From the NCBI GenBank assembly GCA_018064925.1, contig JAGHUH010000027.1, forward strand, positions 1 to 57,371: DNA of 57,371 nt. Reading direction: 5' to 3'. Position 1 is the stretch's first letter. Each line of letters opens with the position of its first letter. Below the pieces are notes generated by a model. The model did not search any database, had not been told where the DNA came from, and saw only the letters and a list, made by a program, of their open reading frames with translations. Origin of the DNA: Candidatus Cacconaster stercorequi (GTDB lineage: Bacteria; Bacillota; Clostridia; Oscillospirales; Oscillospiraceae). The position numbers and the translations under genes are program-made. Of the stretch, positions 8,549 through 16,633 are shown piece after piece.

Positions 8549-9217
8549 ATGGGAAAACTAATCATTTTTGAGGGGACTGACGGATCCGGCAAGGCTACAC
8601 AGACAGCCATGCTGTGCCGGGAGCTGGAACGGCGTGGAATCCCCCACAAAAAGCTGACTTTTCCCCGATATGATGAGGAATCCTCGGCGCTGATCCGTAT
8701 GTACCTGAATGGCGCGTTCGGTCAGAAGCCGGGTGATGTCAACGCCTATGCGGCGACAACCTTTTTTGCGGTGGATCGCTACGCCTCCTATAAACAGGAC
8801 TGGGGCGCATTTTATGAAGCGGGCGGCTTGCTGATTGCCGACCGTTATACCACCTCCAACGCCGTGCATCAGACCTCCAAGCTGCCGCCGGAGGAGAGAA
8901 AGGCATATCTGGACTGGCTGTTTGATTTTGAATATCGGATGCTGGGTCTGCCAGAGCCAACACGGGTGCTGTATCTGGATTTGCCCACGGAGATCTCCGG
9001 GCAGATGATGCGCCGCCGGGAGAAAGAAACGAGTACCAGTGCAGACATTCACGAGAAAGATGAGGAGTACCTGCGCCGCTGCAGGGAAAGCGCCGCTTTT
9101 GTGGTGGATTACTGTGGCTGGACGCGGATCGACTGCGCGAAAGACGGCGTGGTGCGCTCCGTGGAGGATATCCATGCCGAGGTGCTGGAAAAGACGGCGG
9201 ATCTGCTTGTCCCGTAA
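8549..9217 (+). CDS. tmk: Thymidylate kinase (dTMP kinase)-like
   Basis: The 222-residue enzyme phosphorylates dTMP to dTDP for DNA synthesis. The P-loop GTDGSGKAT is at residues 9-17, and the family's DRY motif is present as IADRYTTSNAVHQ near residue 96. The lid carries MMRRREKET. It is a little longer than E. coli Tmk and has an insert around residues 45-65, as in the clostridial branch. It is transcribed alone from its own promoter. A divergent thymidylate kinase paralogue is possible, because some Firmicutes carry two. Confidence 0.87.
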   Translation: MGKLIIFEGTDGSGKATQTAMLCRELERRGIPHKKLTFPRYDEESSALIRMYLNGAFGQKPGDVNAYAATTFFAVDRYASYKQDWGAFYEAGGLLIADRYTTSNAVHQTSKLPPEERKAYLDWLFDFEYRMLGLPEPTRVLYLDLPTEISGQMMRRREKETSTSADIHEKDEEYLRRCRESAAFVVDYCGWTRIDCAKDGVVRSVEDIHAEVLEKTADLLVP

Positions 9218-9228
9218 GCAGGACGGAG

Positions 9229-9249
9229 AAAAGGGACGCCGGGCGTCCC
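9229..9249 (-). terminator. Short terminator for the Cys-rich small gene
   Basis: A 7-bp GC-rich hairpin (GGGACGC/GCGTCCC) is followed, when read on the minus strand, by TTTTCT. The stem is short, so this is a modest prediction. Confidence 0.45.
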
Positions 9250-9272
9250 CATTCTCAGACGATATGTGTCTG

Positions 9273-9410
9273 TCAGCAGGAGCAGCAGGAGCTTCCGCTG
9301 TTGTCACAGCCGCAGCCGCAATTACCGCTATTGTTGCCGCAGCAGGTGAACAGCAGGATCAGAATGATGATCAGCCAGATGCAGGAGCAGTTGTTGTTGT
9401 CAAAGCACAT
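9273..9410 (-). CDS. Small cysteine-rich membrane-anchored protein, 45 aa
   Basis: The 45-residue product has a short N-terminus with NNN, a hydrophobic segment (WLIIILILLF) around residues 12-21, and a tail of Cys, Gly, Asn and Ser with ten cysteines after that segment. A good ribosome site (GAGGTGA) sits 5-6 bases before the ATG. Similar tiny Cys/Asn/Gly-rich proteins, some labelled 'high-cysteine chorion-class' by automatic annotation, are common in Oscillospiraceae; their role is unknown. Metal binding or spore/envelope localisation would be guesses. Confidence 0.7.
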   Translation of the reverse strand: MCFDNNNCSCIWLIIILILLFTCCGNNSGNCGCGCDNSGSSCCSC

Positions 9411-9512
9411 AGTAGTCACCTCACTTCTCTGTGCTATTGTATGAAATGAAAATACCTTTGGTATCTTGTCCTGCGGGATTTTCTGCAGCGACAAAAAGAA
9501 AGGGAAAGGGAT

Positions 9513-10703
9513 ATGGCCAATAAAAAGATTTTTGAAACCACGAAATGGGATGTCAACAAGGTAAGGAGTAAGGGGGAAAATACGCAGCAATCTGCACAAT
9601 CTGCTCCGCAGCAGGTATCCCCCAGAAAGCCGAGAAAAAAGAAGAAGTTCAATGTACCACGGTATATTGCCTGCGTGCTGTTGATCTCCTGCCTGCTGGC
9701 CGGTCTGGGCTGGCTGCTGGCCAACGATTTGTGTTCGTTGAGCAAGGAGTATACCGAGGCCACCATTGTTGTTGAAGAAGACGACAGCGTGGGCGATGTA
9801 GCCAAAAAGCTGAAGGATGCGGGTCTGATCAATTTCAAGAGCTTTTTCTGCTTTACCGGCATCTTTCTCCACGCTAAGGATACCATTGATCCGGGCACCT
9901 ACAAGGAGCTGACCAGTGATATGGACTATCGCTGCCTGATCCACAGTCTGCACGACTATGAGCAGGATGAGATGGATGACGCCGGTATCGTGCAGGTCAC
10001 CATTCCCGAAGGTTACACCGTGCAGCAGATTATTGATCTGTTGGCGAAAAACGGTGTTGCGACAAAAGAAGATTTGACGGATGCCGCCGCCAACTACGAA
10101 TTCCAGGACTATGACTTCCTGGACAGCGGTAAGAAAGGCAATCCCAACCGCATGGAGGGTTTCCTGTTCCCGGATACCTATCAGTTCTATACGGACAAGT
10201 CCGCCGTGCTGGCATTTGACACGATGCTGACAGGCTTTGTCAATCAGATTTCGGATGAGATGAAGGCTGACATGGAGAAATCCGGTAAGAGCCTACACGA
10301 TATTGTGACCATGGCGTCCATCATCGAAAAGGAAGGGATCGGCGACGCGAAAGAACGCAAGAATATTGCGTCGGTGCTGTATAACCGTCTGAAGTCCTCC
10401 AATCAGGAAACCTACGGATATCTGCAGCTGGATACCACCATCTACTATGCCCTGTCTCTGGAGGGCAAGGACAAGACGGACTTTGACAAGGATATGGACA
10501 GCCCCTACAACACCTATCTGCATGACGGCCTGCCTGTTGGCCCCATCTGCAATCCGGGTCTGAATTCGATCAAGGCAGCCATTTATCCCAACAATACCGA
10601 CTACTATTACTTTGCTGCCGGCAAGGACGGTGTCAACCACTTCAACAAGACATTCAGTGAGCATGATGAGTTTGTTCACAGCGATATGTACCAACCTGAC
10701 TGA
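9513..10703 (+). CDS. mltG: Endolytic transglycosylase MltG (YceG-like)
   Basis: This 396-residue membrane enzyme cleaves nascent peptidoglycan strands and so sets glycan chain length. It has a charged, low-complexity cytoplasmic tail of about 50 residues, a transmembrane helix near 52-70, a LysM-like subdomain, and the catalytic domain. IPEGYTVQQI near 170 and MASIIEKEGIG near 268-278, with the catalytic glutamate, identify the family; LPVGPICNPG near 344 is the usual C-terminal block. It overlaps the next gene by one base, the same mltG-U32 neighbourhood as yrrL-yrrN/yrrO in B. subtilis. Confidence 0.95.
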   Translation: MANKKIFETTKWDVNKVRSKGENTQQSAQSAPQQVSPRKPRKKKKFNVPRYIACVLLISCLLAGLGWLLANDLCSLSKEYTEATIVVEEDDSVGDVAKKLKDAGLINFKSFFCFTGIFLHAKDTIDPGTYKELTSDMDYRCLIHSLHDYEQDEMDDAGIVQVTIPEGYTVQQIIDLLAKNGVATKEDLTDAAANYEFQDYDFLDSGKKGNPNRMEGFLFPDTYQFYTDKSAVLAFDTMLTGFVNQISDEMKADMEKSGKSLHDIVTMASIIEKEGIGDAKERKNIASVLYNRLKSSNQETYGYLQLDTTIYYALSLEGKDKTDFDKDMDSPYNTYLHDGLPVGPICNPGLNSIKAAIYPNNTDYYYFAAGKDGVNHFNKTFSEHDEFVHSDMYQPD

Positions 10704-11932
10704 TGATAGAGAGAAAGAAACCGGAACTCCTGGCCCCGGCGGGGGACATGGAGCGATTGAAAATGGCTGTGCTGTACGGCGCCGACGCAGTATATCTGGC
10801 GGGTACCTCTTTCGGGATGCGCTCCTTTGCCGGAAACTTTGATGATGAACAGTTGCCTCAGGCGGTAAAGTATGCCCATGACCATGGAGTGCGCGTCCAT
10901 GTAACGGTGAATACCATGCCCAGATGCGGGGAGGTGGATCACCTGCCCGCCCATTTGGAGCGGTTGGATGATGCCGGAGTAGATGCGCTGATTCTGGCAG
11001 ATCTGGGCGCTTTCACGCTGGCGGGAAAGTACGCACCCCATTGTGAGCGTCATGTCAGCACCCAGCAGTCTATCGCGAATTATGCCTGTGCATCGGCGTG
11101 GTATGACCTGGGCGCCAAGCGGGTGGTGCTGGCCCGTGAACTGAGCTTGGACGAAATCCGGGAGATCCGCGCCCGGGTGCCGAAGGAATTGGAGATCGAG
11201 ACCTTCTGCCACGGTGCCATGTGTGTCAGCTACTCCGGACGCTGTCTTTTGAGTAACTATATGACCGGGCGTGACAGCAATCGCGGCGCCTGCGCGCAGC
11301 CCTGCCGCTATCAGTATGCGCTGGTGGAGGAGAAGCGTCCCGGCGAGTATTTCCCGGTGTTTGAGGATGAAAAGGGTACCTACATCATGAATTCGCGCGA
11401 TATGTGCATGATTGACCATCTGGACGACCTGATGGATGCCGGCGTGGATTGCCTGAAGATCGAAGGACGCGCCAAGTCTGCTTATTACGCCGCCATTGTT
11501 ACCGGCGCGTATCGTCATGTATTGGATGATGTATATGCCGGTCGGCCCATTGATCCTGTCTGGCGGGATGAGGTGGAGCATGTCAGCCATCGTCACTATG
11601 CCACAGGCTTTTTCTATGGTGCGCCGGGGCAGTATTATGAGAATTCCCGCTACATCCGCGACTGGCAGATCTGCGCCGTGATCACAGCGTGTGACAGTGA
11701 GGGGAACGCCACGCTTTCTCTGCGCAACAAGTTTGCCGCCGGCGACACGGTGGAAATCGTGGGGCCGGATACCAAGCCCTTTACCATGATCGCTCCGCTG
11801 ATGACCAACGCAGACGGCGAGACCATTACCGAGCCGAAAACACCGCAGATGGTGTTCCGTATGAAGCTGCCTGCGCCTGTGCCGCCCATGAGTTTTGTGC
11901 GCCATGCGGTGGAGCTCAGCGCAAAAGACTGA
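10703..11932 (+). CDS. U32 peptidase-family protein (TrhP-like tRNA hydroxylation factor)
   Basis: The 409-residue protein has the U32 signature ETFCHGAMCVSYSGRCLLS near residues 168-186, together with LLAPAGDMERLKMAVLYGAD at the N-terminus. Family members YegQ/TrhP are required for 5-hydroxyuridine formation at tRNA position 34, and B. subtilis has relatives beside mltG (family knowledge). The start codon shares one base with the mltG stop (TGATG). The four cysteines around residues 172-205 could hold an Fe-S cluster, as proposed for the family. Older annotations call it a collagenase-like protease; tRNA modification is more likely. Confidence 0.9.
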   Translation: MIERKKPELLAPAGDMERLKMAVLYGADAVYLAGTSFGMRSFAGNFDDEQLPQAVKYAHDHGVRVHVTVNTMPRCGEVDHLPAHLERLDDAGVDALILADLGAFTLAGKYAPHCERHVSTQQSIANYACASAWYDLGAKRVVLARELSLDEIREIRARVPKELEIETFCHGAMCVSYSGRCLLSNYMTGRDSNRGACAQPCRYQYALVEEKRPGEYFPVFEDEKGTYIMNSRDMCMIDHLDDLMDAGVDCLKIEGRAKSAYYAAIVTGAYRHVLDDVYAGRPIDPVWRDEVEHVSHRHYATGFFYGAPGQYYENSRYIRDWQICAVITACDSEGNATLSLRNKFAAGDTVEIVGPDTKPFTMIAPLMTNADGETITEPKTPQMVFRMKLPAPVPPMSFVRHAVELSAKD

Positions 11933-11942
11933 GGAGGAAACC

Positions 11943-12176
11943 ATGAAAGACATTACTTTGGTGGTGCTGCCGCTGCTGCTGATTGCCGTAGCGATGGTGC
12001 TGGCGGTATCTGTGTTTCGGCAGAAGGATGAGAACAGACAGATGAAATTTATCATCGGCATGGCTGTGGGGATTTCTGTCGGCTTCATCGTAGGCACGAT
12101 GAAATTCATCAGCATGGGACTGTCCATCAGCATCGGACTGCTGCTGGGCGAGTGGATTGGTCTATTGCGGAAATGA
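11943..12176 (+). CDS. Small three-helix membrane protein, unknown
   Basis: The 77-residue protein contains three hydrophobic segments at about 5-22, 36-53 and 56-72, with a charged loop (RQKDENRQMK) after the first. GGAGGAAACC precedes the ATG 10 bases after the U32 gene, so it is the last gene of the mltG operon; a terminator follows. I do not recognise a family. Confidence 0.75.
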   Translation: MKDITLVVLPLLLIAVAMVLAVSVFRQKDENRQMKFIIGMAVGISVGFIVGTMKFISMGLSISIGLLLGEWIGLLRK

Positions 12177-12186
12177 TGAGAATGCG

Positions 12187-12219
12187 ATCCCCTCGGCAAC
12201 CATTGCCGGGGGGATATTT
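12187..12219 (+). terminator. Terminator of the mltG operon
   Basis: A 12-13 bp stem (ATCCCC-CGGCAA with TTGCCG-GGGGAT, one T-G pair) with a 3-base loop is followed by a weak ATTTC. Confidence 0.65.
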
Positions 12220-12223
12220 CATG

Positions 12224-12251
12224 TTGACAACGGTATGATTTGTGGTACAAT
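12224..12251 (+). promoter_or_regulatory. Promoter of the alaS T-box transcript
   Basis: A consensus TTGACA (12224-12229) and TACAAT (12246-12251) are separated by 16 bases, directly before the T-box leader. Confidence 0.8.
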
Positions 12252-12257
12252 AGTTTT

Positions 12258-12487
12258 GATATGGAAATGCTATGACGAAACGAGCCGCAGCAGGCAGCCC
12301 AGAGCGAGAAGGGGACGGTGCAAGCCCTTCGGGATCTGATGCCGCGGCAGCCACTTCGCCCTGCTGACGGCGACGAGCCGTACGCTTCATCCTCGTTATC
12401 GGATGAACTAAGATGCCCCGTACAGGGGATAATTAGGGTGGTACCGTGAAGCAGGCCTTCGCCCCTATGTGGTGGCGGGGCTTTTTT
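12258..12487 (+). promoter_or_regulatory. T-box riboswitch, alanine-specific (alaS leader)
   Basis: This leader reads uncharged tRNA and controls alaS by antitermination. The T-box sequence AGGGTGGTACCGTG is at 12435-12448. Stem I shows a base stem (CAGCAGG with CTGCTG), the AGAGCGAG and GGTGCAAGCC motifs near 12301-12325, and a GCC alanine triplet at 12358-12360 that may be the specifier. Stem III is TTCATCC/GGATGAA. The terminator is GCCCC (12461-12465) with GGGGC (12477-12481) and a T tract at 12482-12487. The specifier position is inferred from stem I pairing and from the downstream gene. Confidence 0.92.
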
Positions 12488-12529
12488 ATTTTGGTATAAC
12501 GAAATAACTGATATAAAGGAGTAATGATT

Positions 12530-15169
12530 ATGTCTCATCCCTATCATGGCCTCAATGAGCTGCGGGAGTTGTTCCTGAGCTATTTTGAGAGCAAAGACCA
12601 TCTGCGTCTGCCCAGCTTTTCTCTGGTGCCGCAGAATGACAAGTCCATCCTGCTGATCAACGCCGGCATGACGCCTATGAAGCCCTGGTTTAAGGGCGAG
12701 GAGGAGCCGCCCCGCAAGCGCGTTTGCACCTGCCAGAAGTGCATCCGTACCGGTGATATCGACAATGTGGGCAAAACCGCCCGTCACGGCACCTACTTCG
12801 AGATGCTGGGTAACTTCTCTTTCGGTGATTATTTCAAGCACGATGCCATCAACTGGTCCTGGGAATTTCTGACCCGTGTGGTGGGGCTGGAAGGTGAGCG
12901 CCTGTATCCTTCCATCTATCTGGATGACGAGCAGGCCTTTGACATCTGGCACAACGAGGTGGGTATTCCTGCCGAGAAGATCACCCGTCTGGGCAAGGAG
13001 GATAACTTCTGGGAGCATGGCTCCGGTCCCTGCGGCCCCTGCTCCGAGATCTACTATGACCGCGGCGAGGAGTTCGGCTGCGGCAGTCCTGATTGCGGCC
13101 CCGGCTGCGACTGCGACCGCTATATTGAGATCTGGAACAATGTGTTCACCCAGTTCGATAACGACGGCAAGGGCAACTATACCGAGCTTGCCCAGAAGAA
13201 TATCGACACCGGTATGGGTTTGGAGCGTCTGGCCTGCGTCTGCCAGAATGTCAACAGCCTGTTTGATGTGGATACCGTCATGAACATCACCAACAAGGTC
13301 AGTGAGCTCACCGGTGCTTACTATGGCCAGAGCCAGAAGCGCGATGTCTCCCTGCGTGTCATTACCGACCATATCCGCTCTGCCACCTTCATGATCTGCG
13401 ACGGCATTCTGCCCTCCAACGAGGGCCGCGGCTATGTCCTGCGCCGTCTGCTCCGCCGCGCTGCCCGTCACGGTAAGCTTTTAGGCGTGAATAATCCATT
13501 CCTGTATGAAGTGGTGGCTACCGTCATCCATGAGAACGAGTGCCAGTATCCCGATTTGCGGGAGAAGCAGACCTATATCACCAAGGTGATCCGCACCGAG
13601 GAGGAGAACTTTGCCCGCACCATCGACGGCGGCATGAAGATCTTTGCCGACTTGCTGGCCGAGCACAAGGCCAAGGGCGAGCAGGTGTTCTCCGGCGCCG
13701 ATGCTTTCAAGCTGTATGATACCTTTGGCTTCCCCATTGACCTGACCCGCGAGATGGCCGCCGATGAGGGCCTGACCGTGGACGAGGAAGCATTCCAGAA
13801 GCTGATGGATGAGCAGAAGGTGCGTGCCCGTGAGGCCCGCAAGGCACTGGGCGATCTGGGCTGGGCCGGCATTGAGTTCGGCAAGGAAGTGCCCTCCACC
13901 GAGTTTGTGGGCTATGAAAAAGATGAAGCGGACTGCAAGGTGGTGGCCATCATCGCCGACGATGAGCTGCGTGAGGCCGTGGTAGCTGGTACAGATGCCA
14001 TCGTGGTGCTGGACAAGACTCCGTTCTATGCCGAGATGGGCGGTCAGGTGGCCGACCACGGTATCATGACCGCCGACGGCGTGGAGTTTGAAGTTCACGA
14101 TGTGCAGAAGAACAAGGGCGGCAAATATATGCACTATGGCAAGCTGATCTCTGGTGAGCTGAAGGTAGGTGACACGGTAACGGCCACCATCTGCACCAAG
14201 CGCCGCAGTGCCATTCGCCGCGCACACAGCGCCACCCATCTGCTGCAGAGCGCACTGGAGAAGGTACTGGGCGATCATGTTCATCAGGCCGGTTCGCTGG
14301 TGGAGCCCGATCATCTGCGCTTCGACTTTACTCATTTCTCCGCTGTGACAGCCGAGGAGATGGCAAAAGTCAACGAACTGATGGAAGACTATATCTTGGA
14401 CGGCAATGCCATTGAGACCATGGTGCTGCCCATCGAGGAGGCCAAGAAGCTGGGCGCAACTGCTCTGTTCGGTGAAAAGTATGGCGAAACTGTCCGCGTG
14501 GTGAAGATGGGCGAGGTGTCCATGGAATTCTGCGGCGGTACGCATCTGGATAGCACCGCCAAGATCGGCGGCTTCCGCATCATCAGCGAATCCTCCGTGG
14601 CATCCGGTGTGCGCCGCATTGAAATGGTCACCGGCAAGGCCGTTCGTGCTCTGATGGACGAGAGCGATAAGACGCTTGCACAGGTGGCAGAGACCATTAA
14701 GGCCGCCAGCGTGGCCGATGTTGCCCGCCGCGCCCAGCAGGTGATGGACGAGCTGAAGGAAGAGAAGCGCGTTATTGAGCAATATAAGGCCAAGGAATCT
14801 GCCGGCGGCGCCGATGACATGATCCGGAATGCCAAGGAGATCGGCGGCGTCAAGGTGGTCACCACCAAGCTCAAAGAAGGCGACGCCAACGCGCTGCGTC
14901 AGCTGGGCGATGTGCTGCGTGACAAAGACGCTTCCATCGTGGCGGCTATGGTGGTGCAGAACGGTGCCAAGATCACCATTCAGGTGGTTTGCGGTAAGGA
15001 AGCTGTGAAAAAGGGCATCAAGGCCGGCGATATCATCAAGTCTGTGGCACCCATCATGGGCGGCAAGGGCGGCGGCAAGCCCGACAGCGCCATGGGCGGC
15101 GGCAGTGATGCCTCCAAGATTGACGAGGCACTGGCTGCTGTGGAAACCTTTGTGGCAGAAAAACTGTAA
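12530..15169 (+). CDS. alaS: Alanyl-tRNA synthetase
   Basis: The 879-residue enzyme charges tRNA-Ala. The class II catalytic core at the N-terminus includes the GLERLACV block near 230, and the editing domain has the zinc-binding HSATH near residue 565 and FCGGTHL near 665. The C-terminal DHHA1 domain ends with GGKGGGKPDSAMGGG. ATG 12530 is preferred to ATG 12524 because the AAAGGAG site lies 8 bases before 12530 and only 2 before 12524. It is controlled by the upstream alanine T-box and is probably co-transcribed with the HIT gene. Confidence 0.97.
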   Translation: MSHPYHGLNELRELFLSYFESKDHLRLPSFSLVPQNDKSILLINAGMTPMKPWFKGEEEPPRKRVCTCQKCIRTGDIDNVGKTARHGTYFEMLGNFSFGDYFKHDAINWSWEFLTRVVGLEGERLYPSIYLDDEQAFDIWHNEVGIPAEKITRLGKEDNFWEHGSGPCGPCSEIYYDRGEEFGCGSPDCGPGCDCDRYIEIWNNVFTQFDNDGKGNYTELAQKNIDTGMGLERLACVCQNVNSLFDVDTVMNITNKVSELTGAYYGQSQKRDVSLRVITDHIRSATFMICDGILPSNEGRGYVLRRLLRRAARHGKLLGVNNPFLYEVVATVIHENECQYPDLREKQTYITKVIRTEEENFARTIDGGMKIFADLLAEHKAKGEQVFSGADAFKLYDTFGFPIDLTREMAADEGLTVDEEAFQKLMDEQKVRAREARKALGDLGWAGIEFGKEVPSTEFVGYEKDEADCKVVAIIADDELREAVVAGTDAIVVLDKTPFYAEMGGQVADHGIMTADGVEFEVHDVQKNKGGKYMHYGKLISGELKVGDTVTATICTKRRSAIRRAHSATHLLQSALEKVLGDHVHQAGSLVEPDHLRFDFTHFSAVTAEEMAKVNELMEDYILDGNAIETMVLPIEEAKKLGATALFGEKYGETVRVVKMGEVSMEFCGGTHLDSTAKIGGFRIISESSVASGVRRIEMVTGKAVRALMDESDKTLAQVAETIKAASVADVARRAQQVMDELKEEKRVIEQYKAKESAGGADDMIRNAKEIGGVKVVTTKLKEGDANALRQLGDVLRDKDASIVAAMVVQNGAKITIQVVCGKEAVKKGIKAGDIIKSVAPIMGGKGGGKPDSAMGGGSDASKIDEALAAVETFVAEKL

Positions 15170-15202
15170 ATAATAAATACTTTAGGGAAAGGAGACGGCG
15201 AA

Positions 15203-15544
15203 ATGAAGAATAATTGTCTGTTCTGCGCCATTGTCGCAGGGGAGATCCCCTCCAACAAGGTGTATGAGGACGAAATCTGCTATGCCTTCTATGACATTGA
15301 TCCTCAGGCACCCACGCATTTCCTGGTGATCCCCAAGGAGCATATCGGCTCCGTGGCAGAGATCAACGCCGATAACAGCGGTGTGGTGGCTCATATATTT
15401 GAGGTCATTGCAAAGCTGTGCAAGGAGATGAAGCTGGAGAGCTATCGCGTGGTATCCAATATCGGCAGCGAAGCCGGCCAGAGCGTGCTGCATCTGCACT
15501 TCCATGTGCTCAGTGGGCGCGACATGACCTGGCCTCCGGGCTAA
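15203..15544 (+). CDS. HIT-family nucleotide hydrolase
   Basis: The 113-residue protein carries the histidine triad motif HLHFHVL near residues 96-102, plus the N-terminal CLFCAIVAGEIPS typical of HINT-type hydrolases that act on purine nucleoside phosphoramidates. Length is standard. It starts 33 bases after alaS with a GGGAAAGGAG site. HINT enzymes can act on aminoacyl-AMP made by synthetases (family knowledge), which would fit placement behind alaS, but that link is inference. Confidence 0.93.
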   Translation: MKNNCLFCAIVAGEIPSNKVYEDEICYAFYDIDPQAPTHFLVIPKEHIGSVAEINADNSGVVAHIFEVIAKLCKEMKLESYRVVSNIGSEAGQSVLHLHFHVLSGRDMTWPPG

Positions 15545-15594
15545 GTAAAGACGAAATTAAAGTACCCCGAAAAATAATTTAAGAGTTGCCACGC

Positions 15595-15637
15595 AAAAAG
15601 AGTTCCCACATCCATCAAGGGTGTGGGAACTCTTTTT
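15595..15637. terminator. Strong terminator after the alaS-HIT operon
   Basis: A 16-bp stem AAAAAGAGTTCCCACA with its exact complement, loop of 11, ends in CTTTTT at 15632-15637. Confidence 0.9.
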
Positions 15638-15724
15638 CACGCCGAAATCTTATCACGCCGAAATGTGATAAAATGATTTAAAATAAGTATTTGAGAATAT
15701 GCAGGAAATAATTATCTATAAATA

Positions 15725-15770
15725 CAAAAGAAGCCCTAAAACCATTGTAATCACAAGGTTTTCAGGGCTT
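15725..15770 (-). terminator. Terminator downstream of tRNA-Arg
   Basis: Hairpin AAGCCCT-AAAACC...GGTTTT-AGGGCTT (15731-15770) is followed on the minus strand by CTTTTGT, directly after the tRNA. Confidence 0.85.
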
Positions 15771-15775
15771 TCTTT

Positions 15776-15852
15776 TGGCACGCCGTGAGGGATTCGAACC
15801 CCCGGCCTTCTGGTCCGTAGCCAGACGCTCTATCCAGCTGAGCTAACGGCGC
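15776..15852 (-). tRNA. tRNA-Arg(ACG), CCA encoded
   Basis: The cloverleaf is clear on the minus strand: acceptor GCGCCGT/ACGGCGT (one G-U), D arm with AGCTCAGCTGGATAGAGC, anticodon stem TCTGG/CCAGA with loop CTACGGA (anticodon ACG), T arm with GGTTCGAATCC, discriminator G and encoded CCA. It reads CGU and, after inosine formation, CGC and CGA. Confidence 0.97.
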
Positions 15853-15875
15853 TTGTCTCTCCAGACGACTTCTAT

Positions 15876-15904
15876 ATAATAGCACAGTGTTTTCTAAAAT
15901 GCAA
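15876..15904 (-). promoter_or_regulatory. Promoter of tRNA-Arg
   Basis: On the minus strand, TTGCAT and TATTAT are 17 bases apart, ending 23 bases before the tRNA 5' end. Confidence 0.7.
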
Positions 15905-15940
15905 TAGTAAATTTCAAATTTCTTGAAATTTTTTTATGTC

Positions 15941-15969
15941 TTGTAAAAGGAGTCGAATTGTGTTATCTT
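15941..15969 (+). promoter_or_regulatory. Possible promoter of the DivIVA-like gene
   Basis: TTGTAA and TATCTT are separated by 17 bases, about 37 bases before the gene start. The match is moderate. Confidence 0.5.
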
Positions 15970-16006
15970 AAAAGAAACAGAGATTACTTGTGGGAGGATG
16001 ATATAA

Positions 16007-16582
16007 ATGGATATGAATTTTAAAACCTGTATGTTCGGTGGATTTGACAAGCAAGATGTGATTGCTTTTATTCAGAATATGACGAACGCACACCAGGAAA
16101 AGCTCAACGAGCTGGAAAGTGAGAACGAAACGCTGAAGAACAGCAATGACAGCAAAGAGAGCGAGCTGCTCCTGCTGCGCCAGCAGGCAGTAGAGGATCA
16201 AAAAGAAAAAGAAGATTGCGAGAGTCTGCGAGAACAGCTGGAAACGCTGCAGAGCCGCAATGAGCAGCTGGAGCAGGAGGTTGAGAAACTTCGTTCTCAG
16301 GCAAATGACTACCAGTCCTTGCGGGATCACATTGCTGATATTGAGATTAGCGCCCATCGGCGCACGGAGGAATTCCGCGCACAGGCCATTGCCAAGCTGC
16401 GTGAGACCATTGATCAACAGCGTGCTTGGTGCGAGAAGTCCAAAAAAGAGTATATCAACATGAATGAACAGCTTGTTGAGAAAATGAATCAAGCGCAGGA
16501 GGCAATGTCCCATGCCGATTTCAGCGCATTTGAGCAGATGGATCAGGAACTGCAGGAACTGTCCGACAGCTTTGATAACTAA
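16007..16582 (+). CDS. DivIVA-like coiled-coil protein
   Basis: The 191-residue protein begins FKTCMFGGFDKQDVIAFIQ, resembling the N-terminal membrane-binding segment of DivIVA-type proteins (the F-x-x-x-x-G-G-F/Y-x-x-x-D-V pattern). A long charged coiled coil with Leu/Glu/Gln heptads follows from about residue 28 to 115, then helical sequence rich in Ala, Gln and Glu to the end. DivIVA proteins mark curved membrane at poles and septa and recruit division or sporulation factors. It is shorter than SepIVA/GpsB-DivIVA fusions, and its partner is unknown. It is a single-gene unit with its own terminator. Confidence 0.7.
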   Translation: MDMNFKTCMFGGFDKQDVIAFIQNMTNAHQEKLNELESENETLKNSNDSKESELLLLRQQAVEDQKEKEDCESLREQLETLQSRNEQLEQEVEKLRSQANDYQSLRDHIADIEISAHRRTEEFRAQAIAKLRETIDQQRAWCEKSKKEYINMNEQLVEKMNQAQEAMSHADFSAFEQMDQELQELSDSFDN

Positions 16583-16599
16583 ACGAAGTAAGCAACACA

Positions 16600-16630
16600 A
16601 AACGGTGCAGATCAACGATCTGCACCGTTT
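16600..16630. terminator. Bidirectional terminator between the DivIVA-like gene and asnA
   Basis: A perfect 13-bp stem (AAACGGTGCAGAT and complement) with a 5-base loop, ending TTTATTTT on the plus strand, lies between convergent genes. Confidence 0.85.
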
Positions 16631-16633
16631 ATT

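Noticed and set aside
10676-13471. 931-codon minus-strand frame
   Set aside because: It runs antisense across the U32 gene, the T-box leader and alaS, and its composition is not protein-like.
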